Numbered from the stretch's first letter, positions 1 through 6,025 are shown. The stretch: DNA of 7,377 nucleotides from Candidatus Woesearchaeota archaeon (GCA_003694495.1 RFJO01000062.1:1-7377), one strand, 5' to 3'. A program made the numbers and translations. Notes: a model not told the origin generated them from the sequence alone.

Positions 1-198
1 GTCCAAAGGAAAGGGTGGTTTAATAAGAAATTTATACATCCAGGGGTTTTTTTTGAGTATGCAATAAAAAAAGATAAACTGGATGATAAGACAACATTTT
101 TCTATAAATCAATGTTCATAATATCATTTATGGCATGGTTTTTGTTTTTCCTTCTTGCATTTGTTGTCTTCTTTATAGTAAGGGCAAAATATTTATAG
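1..198 (+). CDS. C-terminal fragment of an unidentified membrane protein
   Basis: Reading frame 1 is open from the window edge to a TAG at 196-198, giving 65 visible residues; the N-terminus lies outside the window. The first ~36 residues are polar and basic (KGWFNKKF, IKKDKLDDK). Residues ~38-60 form one long, Phe-rich hydrophobic segment (FIISFMAWFLFFLLAFVVFF), followed by a short basic end (VRAKYL), so the protein probably ends in a membrane helix. I do not recognise the family. The gene lies 21 bp upstream of another small membrane protein on the same strand, but that gene seems to have its own TATA box covering this stop codon, so co-transcription is not required. That this is a real gene end rather than chance is supported by the strong helix and the AT-rich codon usage shared with its neighbours. 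Confidence 0.6.
   Translation, partial: VQRKGWFNKKFIHPGVFFEYAIKKDKLDDKTTFFYKSMFIISFMAWFLFFLLAFVVFFIVRAKYL
191..198 (+). promoter_or_regulatory. TATA box of the gene at 220 (overlaps the preceding stop codon)
   Basis: ATTTATAG matches the archaeal box A pattern. Its centre (194.5) is 25.5 nt before the ATG at 220, which puts the expected transcription start at or next to the A of the ATG, so the mRNA would be leaderless. The last three bases of the box are the TAG stop of the upstream gene. No Shine-Dalgarno is present between the box and the ATG (AAAGAAAGCTATCAAACAACT). Confidence 0.55.
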
Positions 199-219
199 AA
201 AGAAAGCTATCAAACAACT

Positions 220-525
220 ATGAAAAACTATGGATTGTGGAGCCTAGTAACAGCCTTGATCGGGCTAAGCGCAGTTGTAACAATTTTTACGGTTGCAATT
301 GCTTTTGTGATGAAAGGTATAACAGGCACGATCACAGCAAATTCCTTAACACTTTTGTTCCTTATAGCACTCGTGCTTGCATGGGCTATGCCTCTTTTGT
401 CAATATTGTTCTACCTGTTTGAAAAAAGAAAAAAGAAAGTTAAATTCATTGCGTTGATAATTGATGCTGTTGTTCTTGGATTTATGTTATTTGTACTGTT
501 CTATCAATTAGTAGCATTAAAGTAA
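220..525 (+). CDS. Small three-helix membrane protein, unknown function
   Basis: This 101-residue protein is almost all membrane. Hydrophobic segments lie at about residues 7-31, 42-67 and 75-97. A basic loop (EKRKKKVK, ~68-75) separates helices 2 and 3 and is expected to face the cytoplasm by the positive-inside rule. No cysteine pair, metal motif or catalytic signature is visible and I do not recognise a family. The ATG is chosen because a TATA box sits 25.5 nt upstream, which fits a leaderless transcript; no Shine-Dalgarno precedes it. It follows another gene encoding a membrane-anchored C-terminus by 21 bp, so a functional pairing is possible but unproven. The next gene downstream (560) has its own promoter. 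Confidence 0.75.
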   Translation: MKNYGLWSLVTALIGLSAVVTIFTVAIAFVMKGITGTITANSLTLLFLIALVLAWAMPLLSILFYLFEKRKKKVKFIALIIDAVVLGFMLFVLFYQLVALK

Positions 526-527
526 TA

Positions 528-535
528 TTTATAAA
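528..535 (+). promoter_or_regulatory. TATA box of the DUF2817 gene
   Basis: TTTATAAA is a near-consensus archaeal TATA box that starts 3 bases after the stop of the preceding gene. Its centre is 28.5 nt before the ATG at 560, giving a predicted leaderless or nearly leaderless mRNA. The stretch from box to ATG is AT-rich and has no purine-rich Shine-Dalgarno. Confidence 0.65.
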
Positions 536-559
536 CCAAATATATTTTACACCACCATA

Positions 560-1594
560 ATGATAAATGAATATTTTTCTGAATCATACTATGAAGCAAG
601 AGAAAAGTTTTTGAAGGCTACGAAATCTATGGAGTTAGTAACATGCAACGGAACTGATGTGGCTTTATTAGAAGCAAAAAACAAAAAAAACCTAGCGATA
701 ATCGTCTCTGGAGTGCACGGAGTAGAAGGGTATACAGGAAGCGCAATACAAAACATGTTTGCTAGGCATATCATAAATAAAAACTGTAGCTGGTTGTTTA
801 TACATGCCTTAAACTCTTACGGGTTTAAAAATAACAGAAGGTTTAACAAAAACAACGTTGACCTGAACAGGGCATTTTATGATGCGCCCGTAGAAACTAA
901 ATGCAATAATCTAGAAAAATATCTTCTTCCAAAACGACCGAGGTGGTATGATAATATAGAAGATGCAGTGTTTTATATGAATTCTATAAGAGTTCTGTTA
1001 AAGAGTATATTCAACTTGCCTAGATTGGTTAATGATGTCGCAGGTGGGCAGTACCAAAACAAAGAAGGGTTGTATTATGGCGGAAATGAAGTGCAAGATG
1101 AAGTTAAGTTGTATAAAAAGATCTTGTATGAGTATACAATAGGCTATGAAAACCTTTACCTTATTGATATACATACAGGGCTTGGCTTGTGGGGGAAGTT
1201 GTTTGCAGTTACAGAGCATAAGAAAGGTTCTGAAGAGTTTAACCAATTACAAAGGATTTTGCCAATGTTGAAAAGCGATGCCTGTGATGAACAATATAAA
1301 ACTAATGCGTCAATTGAAAGTTTTACAAAAAAGCATAGCAAAACGAAGAAAACAGTTACAGCAACAATTGAGTTTGGAACTTATTCAAAATTTTCAGAGA
1401 TTGTTTCTGCTTTATGTTTGCTAAACCTGCTTATTGCCGAAAACCAGGCAACGTTTTATGGATCTGTGAGAGGAGTTATGCATCATAGAGAAAGGCTTAA
1501 GCAAGGATTTTATCCTAATGATGAAAAGTGGAGAATGATGGTGCTAAAGCAAAGCTATGAATTTGGAAAGAAATTTGGTGAAATGGTTGAATAG
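560..1594 (+). CDS. DUF2817 family, zinc carboxypeptidase-like hydrolase
   Basis: The 344-residue protein carries the full motif set of DUF2817, a family of M14-type (zinc carboxypeptidase/aspartoacylase-like) fold. SGVHGVEGYTGS (50-61) holds the H-x-x-E zinc pair (His53, Glu56). NSYGFKNNRRFN...VDLNRAF (85-106) holds the Asn/Arg substrate-binding block. LIDIHTGLG (201-209) supplies the third zinc ligand, His205. ATIEFGTYS (268-276) holds the likely catalytic Glu271. The length is normal for the family. No signal peptide or membrane helix is seen, so it is probably cytoplasmic. The substrate of DUF2817 is not established; a peptide or acyl-amino-acid hydrolase is the best inference. The start is supported by a TATA box 28.5 nt upstream. 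The 57-residue gene follows 68 bp downstream and may share its transcript. Confidence 0.88.
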   Translation: MINEYFSESYYEAREKFLKATKSMELVTCNGTDVALLEAKNKKNLAIIVSGVHGVEGYTGSAIQNMFARHIINKNCSWLFIHALNSYGFKNNRRFNKNNVDLNRAFYDAPVETKCNNLEKYLLPKRPRWYDNIEDAVFYMNSIRVLLKSIFNLPRLVNDVAGGQYQNKEGLYYGGNEVQDEVKLYKKILYEYTIGYENLYLIDIHTGLGLWGKLFAVTEHKKGSEEFNQLQRILPMLKSDACDEQYKTNASIESFTKKHSKTKKTVTATIEFGTYSKFSEIVSALCLLNLLIAENQATFYGSVRGVMHHRERLKQGFYPNDEKWRMMVLKQSYEFGKKFGEMVE

Positions 1595-1650
1595 GACTGG
1601 ACATGCGTGCGAAAAGAGCTTTTTAACCCGAACTAATTCTTTGATAAAAT

Positions 1651-1658
1651 GAGGTGAT
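1651..1658 (+). promoter_or_regulatory. Strong Shine-Dalgarno before the 57-residue gene
   Basis: GAGGTGAT is an 8-base match to the complement of the 16S rRNA 3' end and leaves 4 bases before the ATG at 1663. It decides the start: the in-frame GTG at 1654 lies inside this site and cannot be the initiation codon. A Shine-Dalgarno here implies a 5' leader, so the gene is either second on the transcript from 528 or has a short-leader promoter near 1620. Confidence 0.75.
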
Positions 1659-1662
1659 AATA

Positions 1663-1836
1663 ATGAGAATAAAAGAAATATTTAACATGGTAAAAATGCA
1701 TGAAAATTATAACGAAGAATTGTACAAAAAAGTGCTTGAACAAAACCCAGTACTGGTAGCTAACTTGGCAACTAAAGAAGCAAGGGAGTTGTATAAAATG
1801 CAAAGGGATGTGTTAAGGAAAATGAGGTATATTTAA
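1663..1836 (+). CDS. Small helical protein of unknown function (57 aa)
   Basis: The protein starts MRIKEIFNMVKM and is rich in Lys, Glu, Leu and Met. Its sequence suggests two amphipathic helices: about 2-30 (NMVKMHENYNEELYKKVLEQ) and 36-56 (ATKEARELYKMQRDVLRKMR), with NPVLVANL between them. It has no cysteines, membrane segment or recognisable motif, and I cannot name a family. It is called real because of the excellent Shine-Dalgarno, an open frame with ordinary codon use, and a stop placed just before the next gene's promoter. A later Met (1687) is possible but poorly spaced from the Shine-Dalgarno. It lies 68 bp after the DUF2817 gene on the same strand, so it may be co-transcribed with it. 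A small regulatory or adaptor protein is conceivable, but this is a guess. Confidence 0.7.
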   Translation: MRIKEIFNMVKMHENYNEELYKKVLEQNPVLVANLATKEARELYKMQRDVLRKMRYI

Positions 1837-1846
1837 TGCATAAAGC

Positions 1847-1854
1847 ATATATAG
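1847..1854 (+). promoter_or_regulatory. TATA box of the alpha/beta hydrolase gene
   Basis: ATATATAG lies in the 41-bp gap between the 57-residue gene and the hydrolase. Its centre is 27.5 nt before the ATG at 1878, so the mRNA should begin about at the start codon. No Shine-Dalgarno lies between box and ATG. Confidence 0.6.
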
Positions 1855-1877
1855 ACTAAACAAGAACGCCTTCAATC

Positions 1878-2591
1878 ATGGCATTAGAAAGTTTTGTTGA
1901 CGGGTTACATTGCAAATACGAAAATAATGGTAAACAGCCGCTTATACTCATCCATGGGCTTGCAATGGATAAAGATTCGTGGCATTACCAGTATGAGTTC
2001 TTTAAACATGATTATAATCTTATTTCTTACGATCTTAGAGGACATGGGAGATCTTTGCCTAAACAATCATACACTCTTGACGATTTTGTTAACGACTTGA
2101 AAAAAATAAAAAATTATTTTTGTGTAGAAAATGAAATTGTTATGGGATTTAGCTTAGGCGGAACTATAGCTTTAAAATATGCTGAACAAAACAATATTAA
2201 AAAACTTGTTACAATAAACTCGCCGTATCATCCCTTGATGATAAAACCAAGCTTTCTGCTAAAATATGTTGTAGCAAGAAATGTGCCAAAAACATTTATT
2301 TCAGCAGAGTTAGATAATGAGCCAGTATGGAAATATAAAAACAGGCTTAACACGCACAGAAAATGTTTTGTAAACGCAAACATTAAAGAGATTGATAAAA
2401 TCATATGGACGATGATAAGGAATGTGCCAAAAGTTAACCTCCCTGATTGTGATAAGCTAATGATTTATTCTCAAAATGACGAAATCGTAAAACCGCCTAA
2501 AGATGAACATGTCTTAATAAAAGGCGGCCACCATTATGTTATCGCGCAAAAGTATGAAGAAGTTAACAAAATAATAAAAAAGTTTCTTTAA
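1878..2591 (+). CDS. Alpha/beta-fold hydrolase (serine esterase/lipase-like)
   Basis: This 237-residue protein shows the classic alpha/beta-hydrolase order. LILIHG (22-27) is the oxyanion-hole loop. YDLRGHGRS (51-59) follows. GFSLGG (90-95) is the nucleophile elbow with Ser92. YSQNDEIVKP (197-206) carries the acid, Asp201. GGHHYV (216-221) carries the catalytic His218 or His219. The triad is therefore complete. The cap between ~115 and 185 is short, typical of small single-domain esterases; the real substrate cannot be read from the sequence. No signal peptide or transmembrane segment is seen, so it is cytoplasmic. It is transcribed from its own TATA box and converges on the slipin gene, with both stop codons inside the TTAA at 2588-2591. 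Whether it has any functional link to slipin is unknown. Confidence 0.88.
   Translation: MALESFVDGLHCKYENNGKQPLILIHGLAMDKDSWHYQYEFFKHDYNLISYDLRGHGRSLPKQSYTLDDFVNDLKKIKNYFCVENEIVMGFSLGGTIALKYAEQNNIKKLVTINSPYHPLMIKPSFLLKYVVARNVPKTFISAELDNEPVWKYKNRLNTHRKCFVNANIKEIDKIIWTMIRNVPKVNLPDCDKLMIYSQNDEIVKPPKDEHVLIKGGHHYVIAQKYEEVNKIIKKFL
2565..2581 (-). terminator. Oligo-T terminator candidate for the slipin gene
   Basis: On the minus strand, 7 nt after the slipin stop, the sequence reads TTTTTTATTATTTTGTT. Archaeal RNA polymerase stops at such T-rich stretches without needing a hairpin. The tract lies inside the 3' end of the opposing hydrolase gene. Assignment rests on composition and position only. 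Confidence 0.4.
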
Positions 2592-3340
2592 TCTTTGCCA
2601 AGCTTCTCAATTGCTCTTAAAACCTCCAAAGGTACAGCAAAAATTACCGTGTTTGACTGGTCTGAAGATAAATCGTTTAATGTCTGCAATGTCCTTAAAT
2701 GCAATGCGCCGCTTGACTTGGATAATGTTTCAGCAGCCTTGGACATGTTTTTTGCAGCTATAACCTCGCCCTCAGCTTTGATTATAACTGAACGCTTTTC
2801 CCTTTCTGCCTCTGCTTGTTTGCCAATAACACGTTTCATTTCCTCTGGCAAAACAATGTCTTTCAAGTCGACAGATTCAACTTTAATGCCCCACGGGTCT
2901 GTAGCTTTGTCAACAATTGACCTGATTTTTTCTGAAACCTTGTCACGCTGGCTTAACAATTCATCAAGCTCAACTTCGCCAGCAACGTTACGCATAGTTG
3001 TTTGAGCTAGCTGAGAAACTGCATAAGTGTAATGTTCTACCTCAATTATTGCCTTGTTTGCTTCTTTTACCTTATAATATATAACAGCGTTTATACGGAC
3101 TGAAATGTTGTCTTTGGTCATTGCTTCCTGGTCTGGAACGTCTACAGCTTTGACACGCATGTCAACACGTTGCCATGATTGAATCACTGGAACAACAAAC
3201 CTTAACCCTGGAGTCATTGTGCCTGTATATTTGCCTAAAGTGAATTTTACGCCACGTTCATATTCTTTAACAACTTTCATGCTGGCCAATGCCAATGCAA
3301 TTGCTGCGCCTGTAAGTGGTGTTAGGATTCCTAGTGCCAT
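2588..3340 (-). CDS. Slipin / stomatin-like SPFH-domain membrane protein
   Basis: The 250-residue protein has a short N-terminal hydrophobic segment (~4-20) and then the slipin signature KEYERGVKFTLGKY (25-38), TPGLRFVVP (43-51), VDVPDQEAMTKDNISV (66-81) and NAVIYYKV (84-91). These make up the SPFH/band-7 domain. A charged helical stretch (~165-207, EEMKRVIGKQAEAEREKR then IIKAEGEVIAAK) is the coiled coil by which these proteins form large rings on the membrane. SPFH proteins scaffold membrane microdomains and often regulate membrane proteases. Many prokaryotic slipins are encoded beside an NfeD partner, but none is seen here. The ATG is supported by an AT-rich box 25.5 nt upstream. The gene converges on the alpha/beta hydrolase and ends in a shared TTAA. 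Length and motifs are complete, so it should be functional. Confidence 0.93.
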   Translation of the reverse strand: MALGILTPLTGAAIALALASMKVVKEYERGVKFTLGKYTGTMTPGLRFVVPVIQSWQRVDMRVKAVDVPDQEAMTKDNISVRINAVIYYKVKEANKAIIEVEHYTYAVSQLAQTTMRNVAGEVELDELLSQRDKVSEKIRSIVDKATDPWGIKVESVDLKDIVLPEEMKRVIGKQAEAEREKRSVIIKAEGEVIAAKNMSKAAETLSKSSGALHLRTLQTLNDLSSDQSNTVIFAVPLEVLRAIEKLGKD

Positions 3341-3361
3341 GAAATTTAAAGAATTATCAAC

Positions 3362-3369
3362 ATTAATAA
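3362..3369 (-). promoter_or_regulatory. Probable TATA box of the slipin gene
   Basis: On the minus strand TTATTAAT lies in the 35-bp gap after the HAD phosphatase stop, with its centre 25.5 nt before the slipin ATG (3340). It is a weaker match than the other boxes here, but the spacing is the same, and the sequence between box and ATG has no Shine-Dalgarno. Read-through from the upstream glycosidase-phosphatase operon is an additional possibility. Confidence 0.45.
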
Positions 3370-3375
3370 GCCTTT

Positions 3376-4182
3376 CTATTTAAACAACCCAAAATGGTAA
3401 GCGCCTTCAATTATCCCGGAAACATAGTTGCCATTTAATTTAGTACCATTCACAAAAAAGTTTCCTTGCGCAATATAAAATTTTTTAGGGTTGCCAAACT
3501 TTAATAACTCCTGTTTAACTGATTCATGCGCGTTCTTAACCAGGATAGCCTTAATGCCAGAAGTTAAAGCTGACAAATCGTTGCCTGAGTCGCCACAAAA
3601 AACCATGTCTGAATTTTTTAACCCTAACTTCTTTATAACATAACTTAACGCCTTAATTTTTGTTGCATTGGGAGGAAGAATGTCAATTAAACCAACATTG
3701 CGTTTGGTGTCTATGCTGTAAACAACAGCAGCATTAATTTTAAACCGTTTTAACAAAGCTTTTACTTTTTTAAGGATGTGCTTATCTCCAATGTTGACAT
3801 AATAACTCTGCTTGAACTTGTGAAGGTATGCACTAGATTGAGATTTTAATTTAAGAGAAGATAATGCCAATCTTATGTTTGATGCTGTACATGAAAAGCA
3901 AGATCTTTCCAGCTTAGATTGCCATTCCAAGTCTTCAACTAATTTCCCGTTTGAATACTTGTAAATTGCAACACCGACCAAAGAGATGCAGTATAACGGC
4001 TTGGGCAAGTTATACCTTTTCATTGCGTCAAGAATTAAACGCTTGTTTCTGCCAGTGACATAAACTAAAGATACCTTGTTTTTTTTTAATAACTTCTTAA
4101 ATAATTCCATAGCACCATTAGATAAACGGTTTTTGCCATTAGGAATTAAAGTTCTATCTAAATCTGTAGCTATTACTTTCAT
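3376..4182 (-). CDS. HAD-superfamily sugar phosphatase (sucrose-6-phosphate phosphatase-like)
   Basis: This 268-residue protein has the four HAD motifs. DLDRTL (7-12) has nucleophile Asp7 and acid/base Asp9. YVTGRN (41-46) gives the motif II Thr43. Lys175 in the NATKIKAL block is motif III. GDSGNDLSAL (197-206) supplies the Mg-binding Asp198 and Asp202. The region between ~75 and 165 is a C2-type cap. The DLDRTLIPNG start and the C-terminal YIAQ...GIIEGAYHFGLF block resemble the sucrose-6-phosphate phosphatase branch; mannosyl- or glucosyl-3-phosphoglycerate phosphatases are related alternatives. The natural substrate is thus likely a disaccharide phosphate or similar sugar phosphate, but it cannot be fixed. 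It overlaps the glycosidase gene by 4 bases (ATGA) and has a GAGGT ribosome-binding site, so the two are very probably co-translated. No membrane segment is seen. Confidence 0.87.
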   Translation of the reverse strand: MKVIATDLDRTLIPNGKNRLSNGAMELFKKLLKKNKVSLVYVTGRNKRLILDAMKRYNLPKPLYCISLVGVAIYKYSNGKLVEDLEWQSKLERSCFSCTASNIRLALSSLKLKSQSSAYLHKFKQSYYVNIGDKHILKKVKALLKRFKINAAVVYSIDTKRNVGLIDILPPNATKIKALSYVIKKLGLKNSDMVFCGDSGNDLSALTSGIKAILVKNAHESVKQELLKFGNPKKFYIAQGNFFVNGTKLNGNYVSGIIEGAYHFGLFK

Positions 4183-5408
4183 AAAAACAACCTCTTATTG
4201 TTTATTATACATTCATAAGCCATGATAGACGATGCAGCGTTCCATGCCATGTATTTTGTGCCTAATGCACGGAAACTTTTTCCTGATAAATATTCATGGA
4301 AGTGCCATGAGTTTGAGGGCAATGAATTTGCATGGTTAATTGCGTCTAAGTACTTTAAAGCAGATGGCTTGTTTTTATGTGACAAATAACACGCGTAAAA
4401 TGCAGTGAGCATCGGCCATAGCCCGCCATTGTGGTAATGGTACGGCTTGTTACGGAATTCAGTCAAATAGTTGTTGCGCAAGTCATCCCATTCACGGTCT
4501 TTAGAAGTTATTACCGGATAAAATGCAGGTATGAGGTGTTTGGTCCTGGAAGAAAAGTTTAATGAAATGTAATTTAATAAAGAATTCTTCTTTACATCAG
4601 ATAAAATATTAAAATGCAACGCTAATATGTTAGCAAAGGCATCAAACCTGTTGCCATAACCAGACGGGTTGAAGTATGGTAAAAGATAAGGCTTAGAATA
4701 ATTCTTTTTTGAACTGAAAATTTTGTAAAGAACTTTATTGTAAACATATTTTGAATTTGCATGACGTTTCTCAAGCCAATAGTTAACCAAAATCTTTTTT
4801 CTTAAACTTGACAAAATATTTTCATACTTATCAACATCTTTACCCAGCCTTTTTCTAACATAAATAAACTCCTCTAAAGCCTTATAATAAAGCAATTGAT
4901 CGTAAAGAATGTAACCTTCGTTTATATACTGGTCAGCCCAGTCGCCTCCCTGCGGCACGTAAATGAAACCTTTCTCATTGAACTCGTATAAGTGAACCAA
5001 AGAATATGAACGCTTGAACTTTTTATAACACCTTTTTAACATGCTCCTATCATTTGTACGCTTGACATACTGGCCAAAACCGATTAAAAACCATAACAAC
5101 GAATCTATCCTGCCGGCGCTGCCGCCATAACTTACCTTATTAAAAAAAGGCTCAACATTGCTAGGGATCATGCCGTGCTTATGTTGATATTTGCATAAGG
5201 TTAACAAAGAATACTTTACTTGGCGATGAAGAGGTTTACTATCGGTCAATAATGCAGCCAGGGAAGTTATCATGCTGTCTCTTGCCCAGATGCGTTTGTA
5301 ATTGTCACTTTTCTCTAGCGATGCAAGAAAACCAAACCTTGTTGAACAATTCTTTAACAAGGACAAAGATTTAGAGTATGCTTCTTCCCTATTTATAGAA
5401 CTATCCAT
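4179..5408 (-). CDS. Cytoplasmic (alpha/alpha)6-barrel glycosidase, GH100/GH15/GH133-like
   Basis: The 409-residue protein has the Trp/Tyr-rich, repeated helical-hairpin look of six-hairpin glycosidases. Visible blocks are YKRIWARDSMI (37-47), GMIPSN (79-84), GGSAGRIDSLLWFLIGFGQY (95-114), GGDWADQ...YDQLLYYKALEE (154-180), YHYHNGGLWPML (323-334), FHEYLSG (370-376) and KYMAWNAASSIMAYE (385-399). Asp159 (or Asp156) is the likely general acid and Glu372 the likely base, by comparison with the pattern of GH100 invertases and GH15/GH133/GH63 enzymes; these assignments are inference. There is no signal peptide, so the substrate is intracellular: sucrose, a glucosyl- or mannosyl-glycerate, or an alpha-glucan branch. 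The phosphatase partner, encoded with an ATGA overlap, favours a disaccharide. The ATG is supported by a TATA box 27.5 nt upstream. The exact GH family remains unsettled. Confidence 0.82.
   Translation of the reverse strand: MDSSINREEAYSKSLSLLKNCSTRFGFLASLEKSDNYKRIWARDSMITSLAALLTDSKPLHRQVKYSLLTLCKYQHKHGMIPSNVEPFFNKVSYGGSAGRIDSLLWFLIGFGQYVKRTNDRSMLKRCYKKFKRSYSLVHLYEFNEKGFIYVPQGGDWADQYINEGYILYDQLLYYKALEEFIYVRKRLGKDVDKYENILSSLRKKILVNYWLEKRHANSKYVYNKVLYKIFSSKKNYSKPYLLPYFNPSGYGNRFDAFANILALHFNILSDVKKNSLLNYISLNFSSRTKHLIPAFYPVITSKDREWDDLRNNYLTEFRNKPYHYHNGGLWPMLTAFYACYLSHKNKPSALKYLDAINHANSLPSNSWHFHEYLSGKSFRALGTKYMAWNAASSIMAYECIINNKRLFL
4190..4194 (-). promoter_or_regulatory. Shine-Dalgarno of the HAD phosphatase gene
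   Basis: On the minus strand GAGGT lies 7 nt before the ATG at 4182, inside the last codons of the glycosidase gene. It supports internal initiation on a bicistronic mRNA and the choice of this ATG. The upstream, leaderless first gene of the operon has no such site. Confidence 0.6.
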
Positions 5409-5421
5409 GTAAAAATTAAAA

Positions 5422-5448
5422 TTGAAAAAAGTATTTAAACTTTTTCAA
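5422..5448. repeat. Inverted repeat centred on the operon TATA box
   Basis: Arm TTGAAAAAAGT (5422-5432) and arm ACTTTTTCAA (5439-5448) are reverse complements apart from one extra A/T, separated by 6 bases (ATTTAA). The repeat overlaps the TATA box and the stop codon of the upstream membrane protein gene. It could be a repressor operator that blocks TBP, or a hairpin with a T6 run (5425-5430, minus strand) that ends the upstream transcript. Low-complexity A/T arms make chance occurrence possible. Confidence 0.45.
5432..5439 (-). promoter_or_regulatory. TATA box of the glycosidase-phosphatase operon
   Basis: On the minus strand TTTAAATA matches archaeal box A, with a purine-rich GAAAAAG just upstream as a possible TFB-recognition element. 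Its centre is 27.5 nt before the ATG at 5408, which predicts a leaderless first gene. The box sits in the middle of an inverted repeat (5422-5448). Confidence 0.65.
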
Positions 5449-5945
5449 ACTTCCCTGCTAGCACACATTCTGATAAACCTTCCAAGCAATAAACCTGATG
5501 AAAGACTGTATAGAAAACTTGCATTCGTGTCAATTAAAAGTAAAAGCAAAGGTAAAGAGAATAATATCAAATTTAATACAAACTTTTCAGCAAGGCCATT
5601 CTTTTTACTGGCATCCAAGGAACCAGAAGGCAAGCCAAATATGAAAATAAGCGAAGAAAACATTACCAAAAGTTCACTTGAAGATAAAAAGGCTGCAACT
5701 AAAAGCAAGCCTAAATAAAAATACAAAGCAGGGATAAAATAGCCAAGCACCAAGCCTAAAATGATGAACAATAAATATTTCCCATAATATGCGCTTAATG
5801 CGCCAAGCAATAAAATCAGTATAATTTTAAAAGCTTTAAAATATTTCTTACCTGGCGCCATCTCTTCAGGTGATATCTTTGCTAAAACTATCCCAAAAAA
5901 ATAACCTAAAAAACATATCAAGGGTATGAAAAATTTCCAAATCAT
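5445..5945 (-). CDS. Polytopic membrane protein of unknown function (166 aa)
   Basis: The protein is mostly hydrophobic, with about five or six membrane segments (approximate residues 4-22, 40-54, 57-79, 82-106, 122-138 and 145-157). A conserved-looking loop, KISPEEMAPGKKYFK (23-37), separates the first two. A second polar loop lies around SLDASKKNGLAEK (~108-120), and the C-terminus is short and basic (RFIRMCASREV). No catalytic motif is visible and I do not recognise the family. The start is placed at ATG 5945, because a TATA box centred 26.5 nt upstream predicts transcription from that base; the in-frame TTG at 5954 would lie before the transcript begins. It is divergent from the M50 protease gene across an 80-bp region, so the two may be co-regulated, though each has its own box. 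Confidence 0.78.
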   Translation of the reverse strand: MIWKFFIPLICFLGYFFGIVLAKISPEEMAPGKKYFKAFKIILILLLGALSAYYGKYLLFIILGLVLGYFIPALYFYLGLLLVAAFLSSSELLVMFSSLIFIFGLPSGSLDASKKNGLAEKFVLNLILFSLPLLLLLIDTNASFLYSLSSGLLLGRFIRMCASREV

Positions 5946-5967
5946 AATTATCAAAAAACCAAAGAGA

Positions 5968-5975
5968 TATATAAA
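5968..5975 (-). promoter_or_regulatory. TATA box of the 166-residue membrane protein gene
   Basis: On the minus strand TTTATATA is a good archaeal box A. Its centre is 26.5 nt before the ATG at 5945. It is one half of the divergent promoter region 5946-6025; its centre is 29 bp from that of the opposing M50 box, so two TBP/TFB complexes would sit side by side. Confidence 0.65.
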
Positions 5976-5996
5976 AGTGTTGATGATTCAAAATGC

Positions 5997-6004
5997 TTAT
6001 ATAG
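5997..6004 (+). promoter_or_regulatory. TATA box of the M50 protease gene
   Basis: TTATATAG has its centre 25.5 nt before the ATG at 6026, again predicting a leaderless mRNA. The sequence after it (AATGAAAAATAACTTAACGGT) contains no Shine-Dalgarno. The upstream CAAAATGC may serve as the TFB-recognition element. Confidence 0.65.
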
Positions 6005-6025
6005 AATGAAAAATAACTTAACGGT

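Noticed and set aside
135..422. 95-residue open frame overlapping the small membrane protein
   Set aside because: Its frame overlaps both the C-terminus of the first gene and the gene at 220, has cysteine-rich low-plausibility composition and no promoter with the local spacing.
1654..1662. GTG at 1654 as the start of the small protein
   Set aside because: The GTG is part of the Shine-Dalgarno GAGGTGAT, which is placed to serve the ATG at 1663.
2595..3005. 136-residue open frame on the plus strand
   Set aside because: It lies entirely antisense to the clearly recognised slipin gene and has no promoter or ribosome-binding site of its own.
5946..5954. TTG at 5954 as the start of the 166-residue membrane protein (three extra residues)
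   Set aside because: The TATA box centred at 5971.5 places the transcript start at about 5945, so the TTG would not be in the mRNA; the ATG at 5945 fits the same spacing seen at the other promoters.
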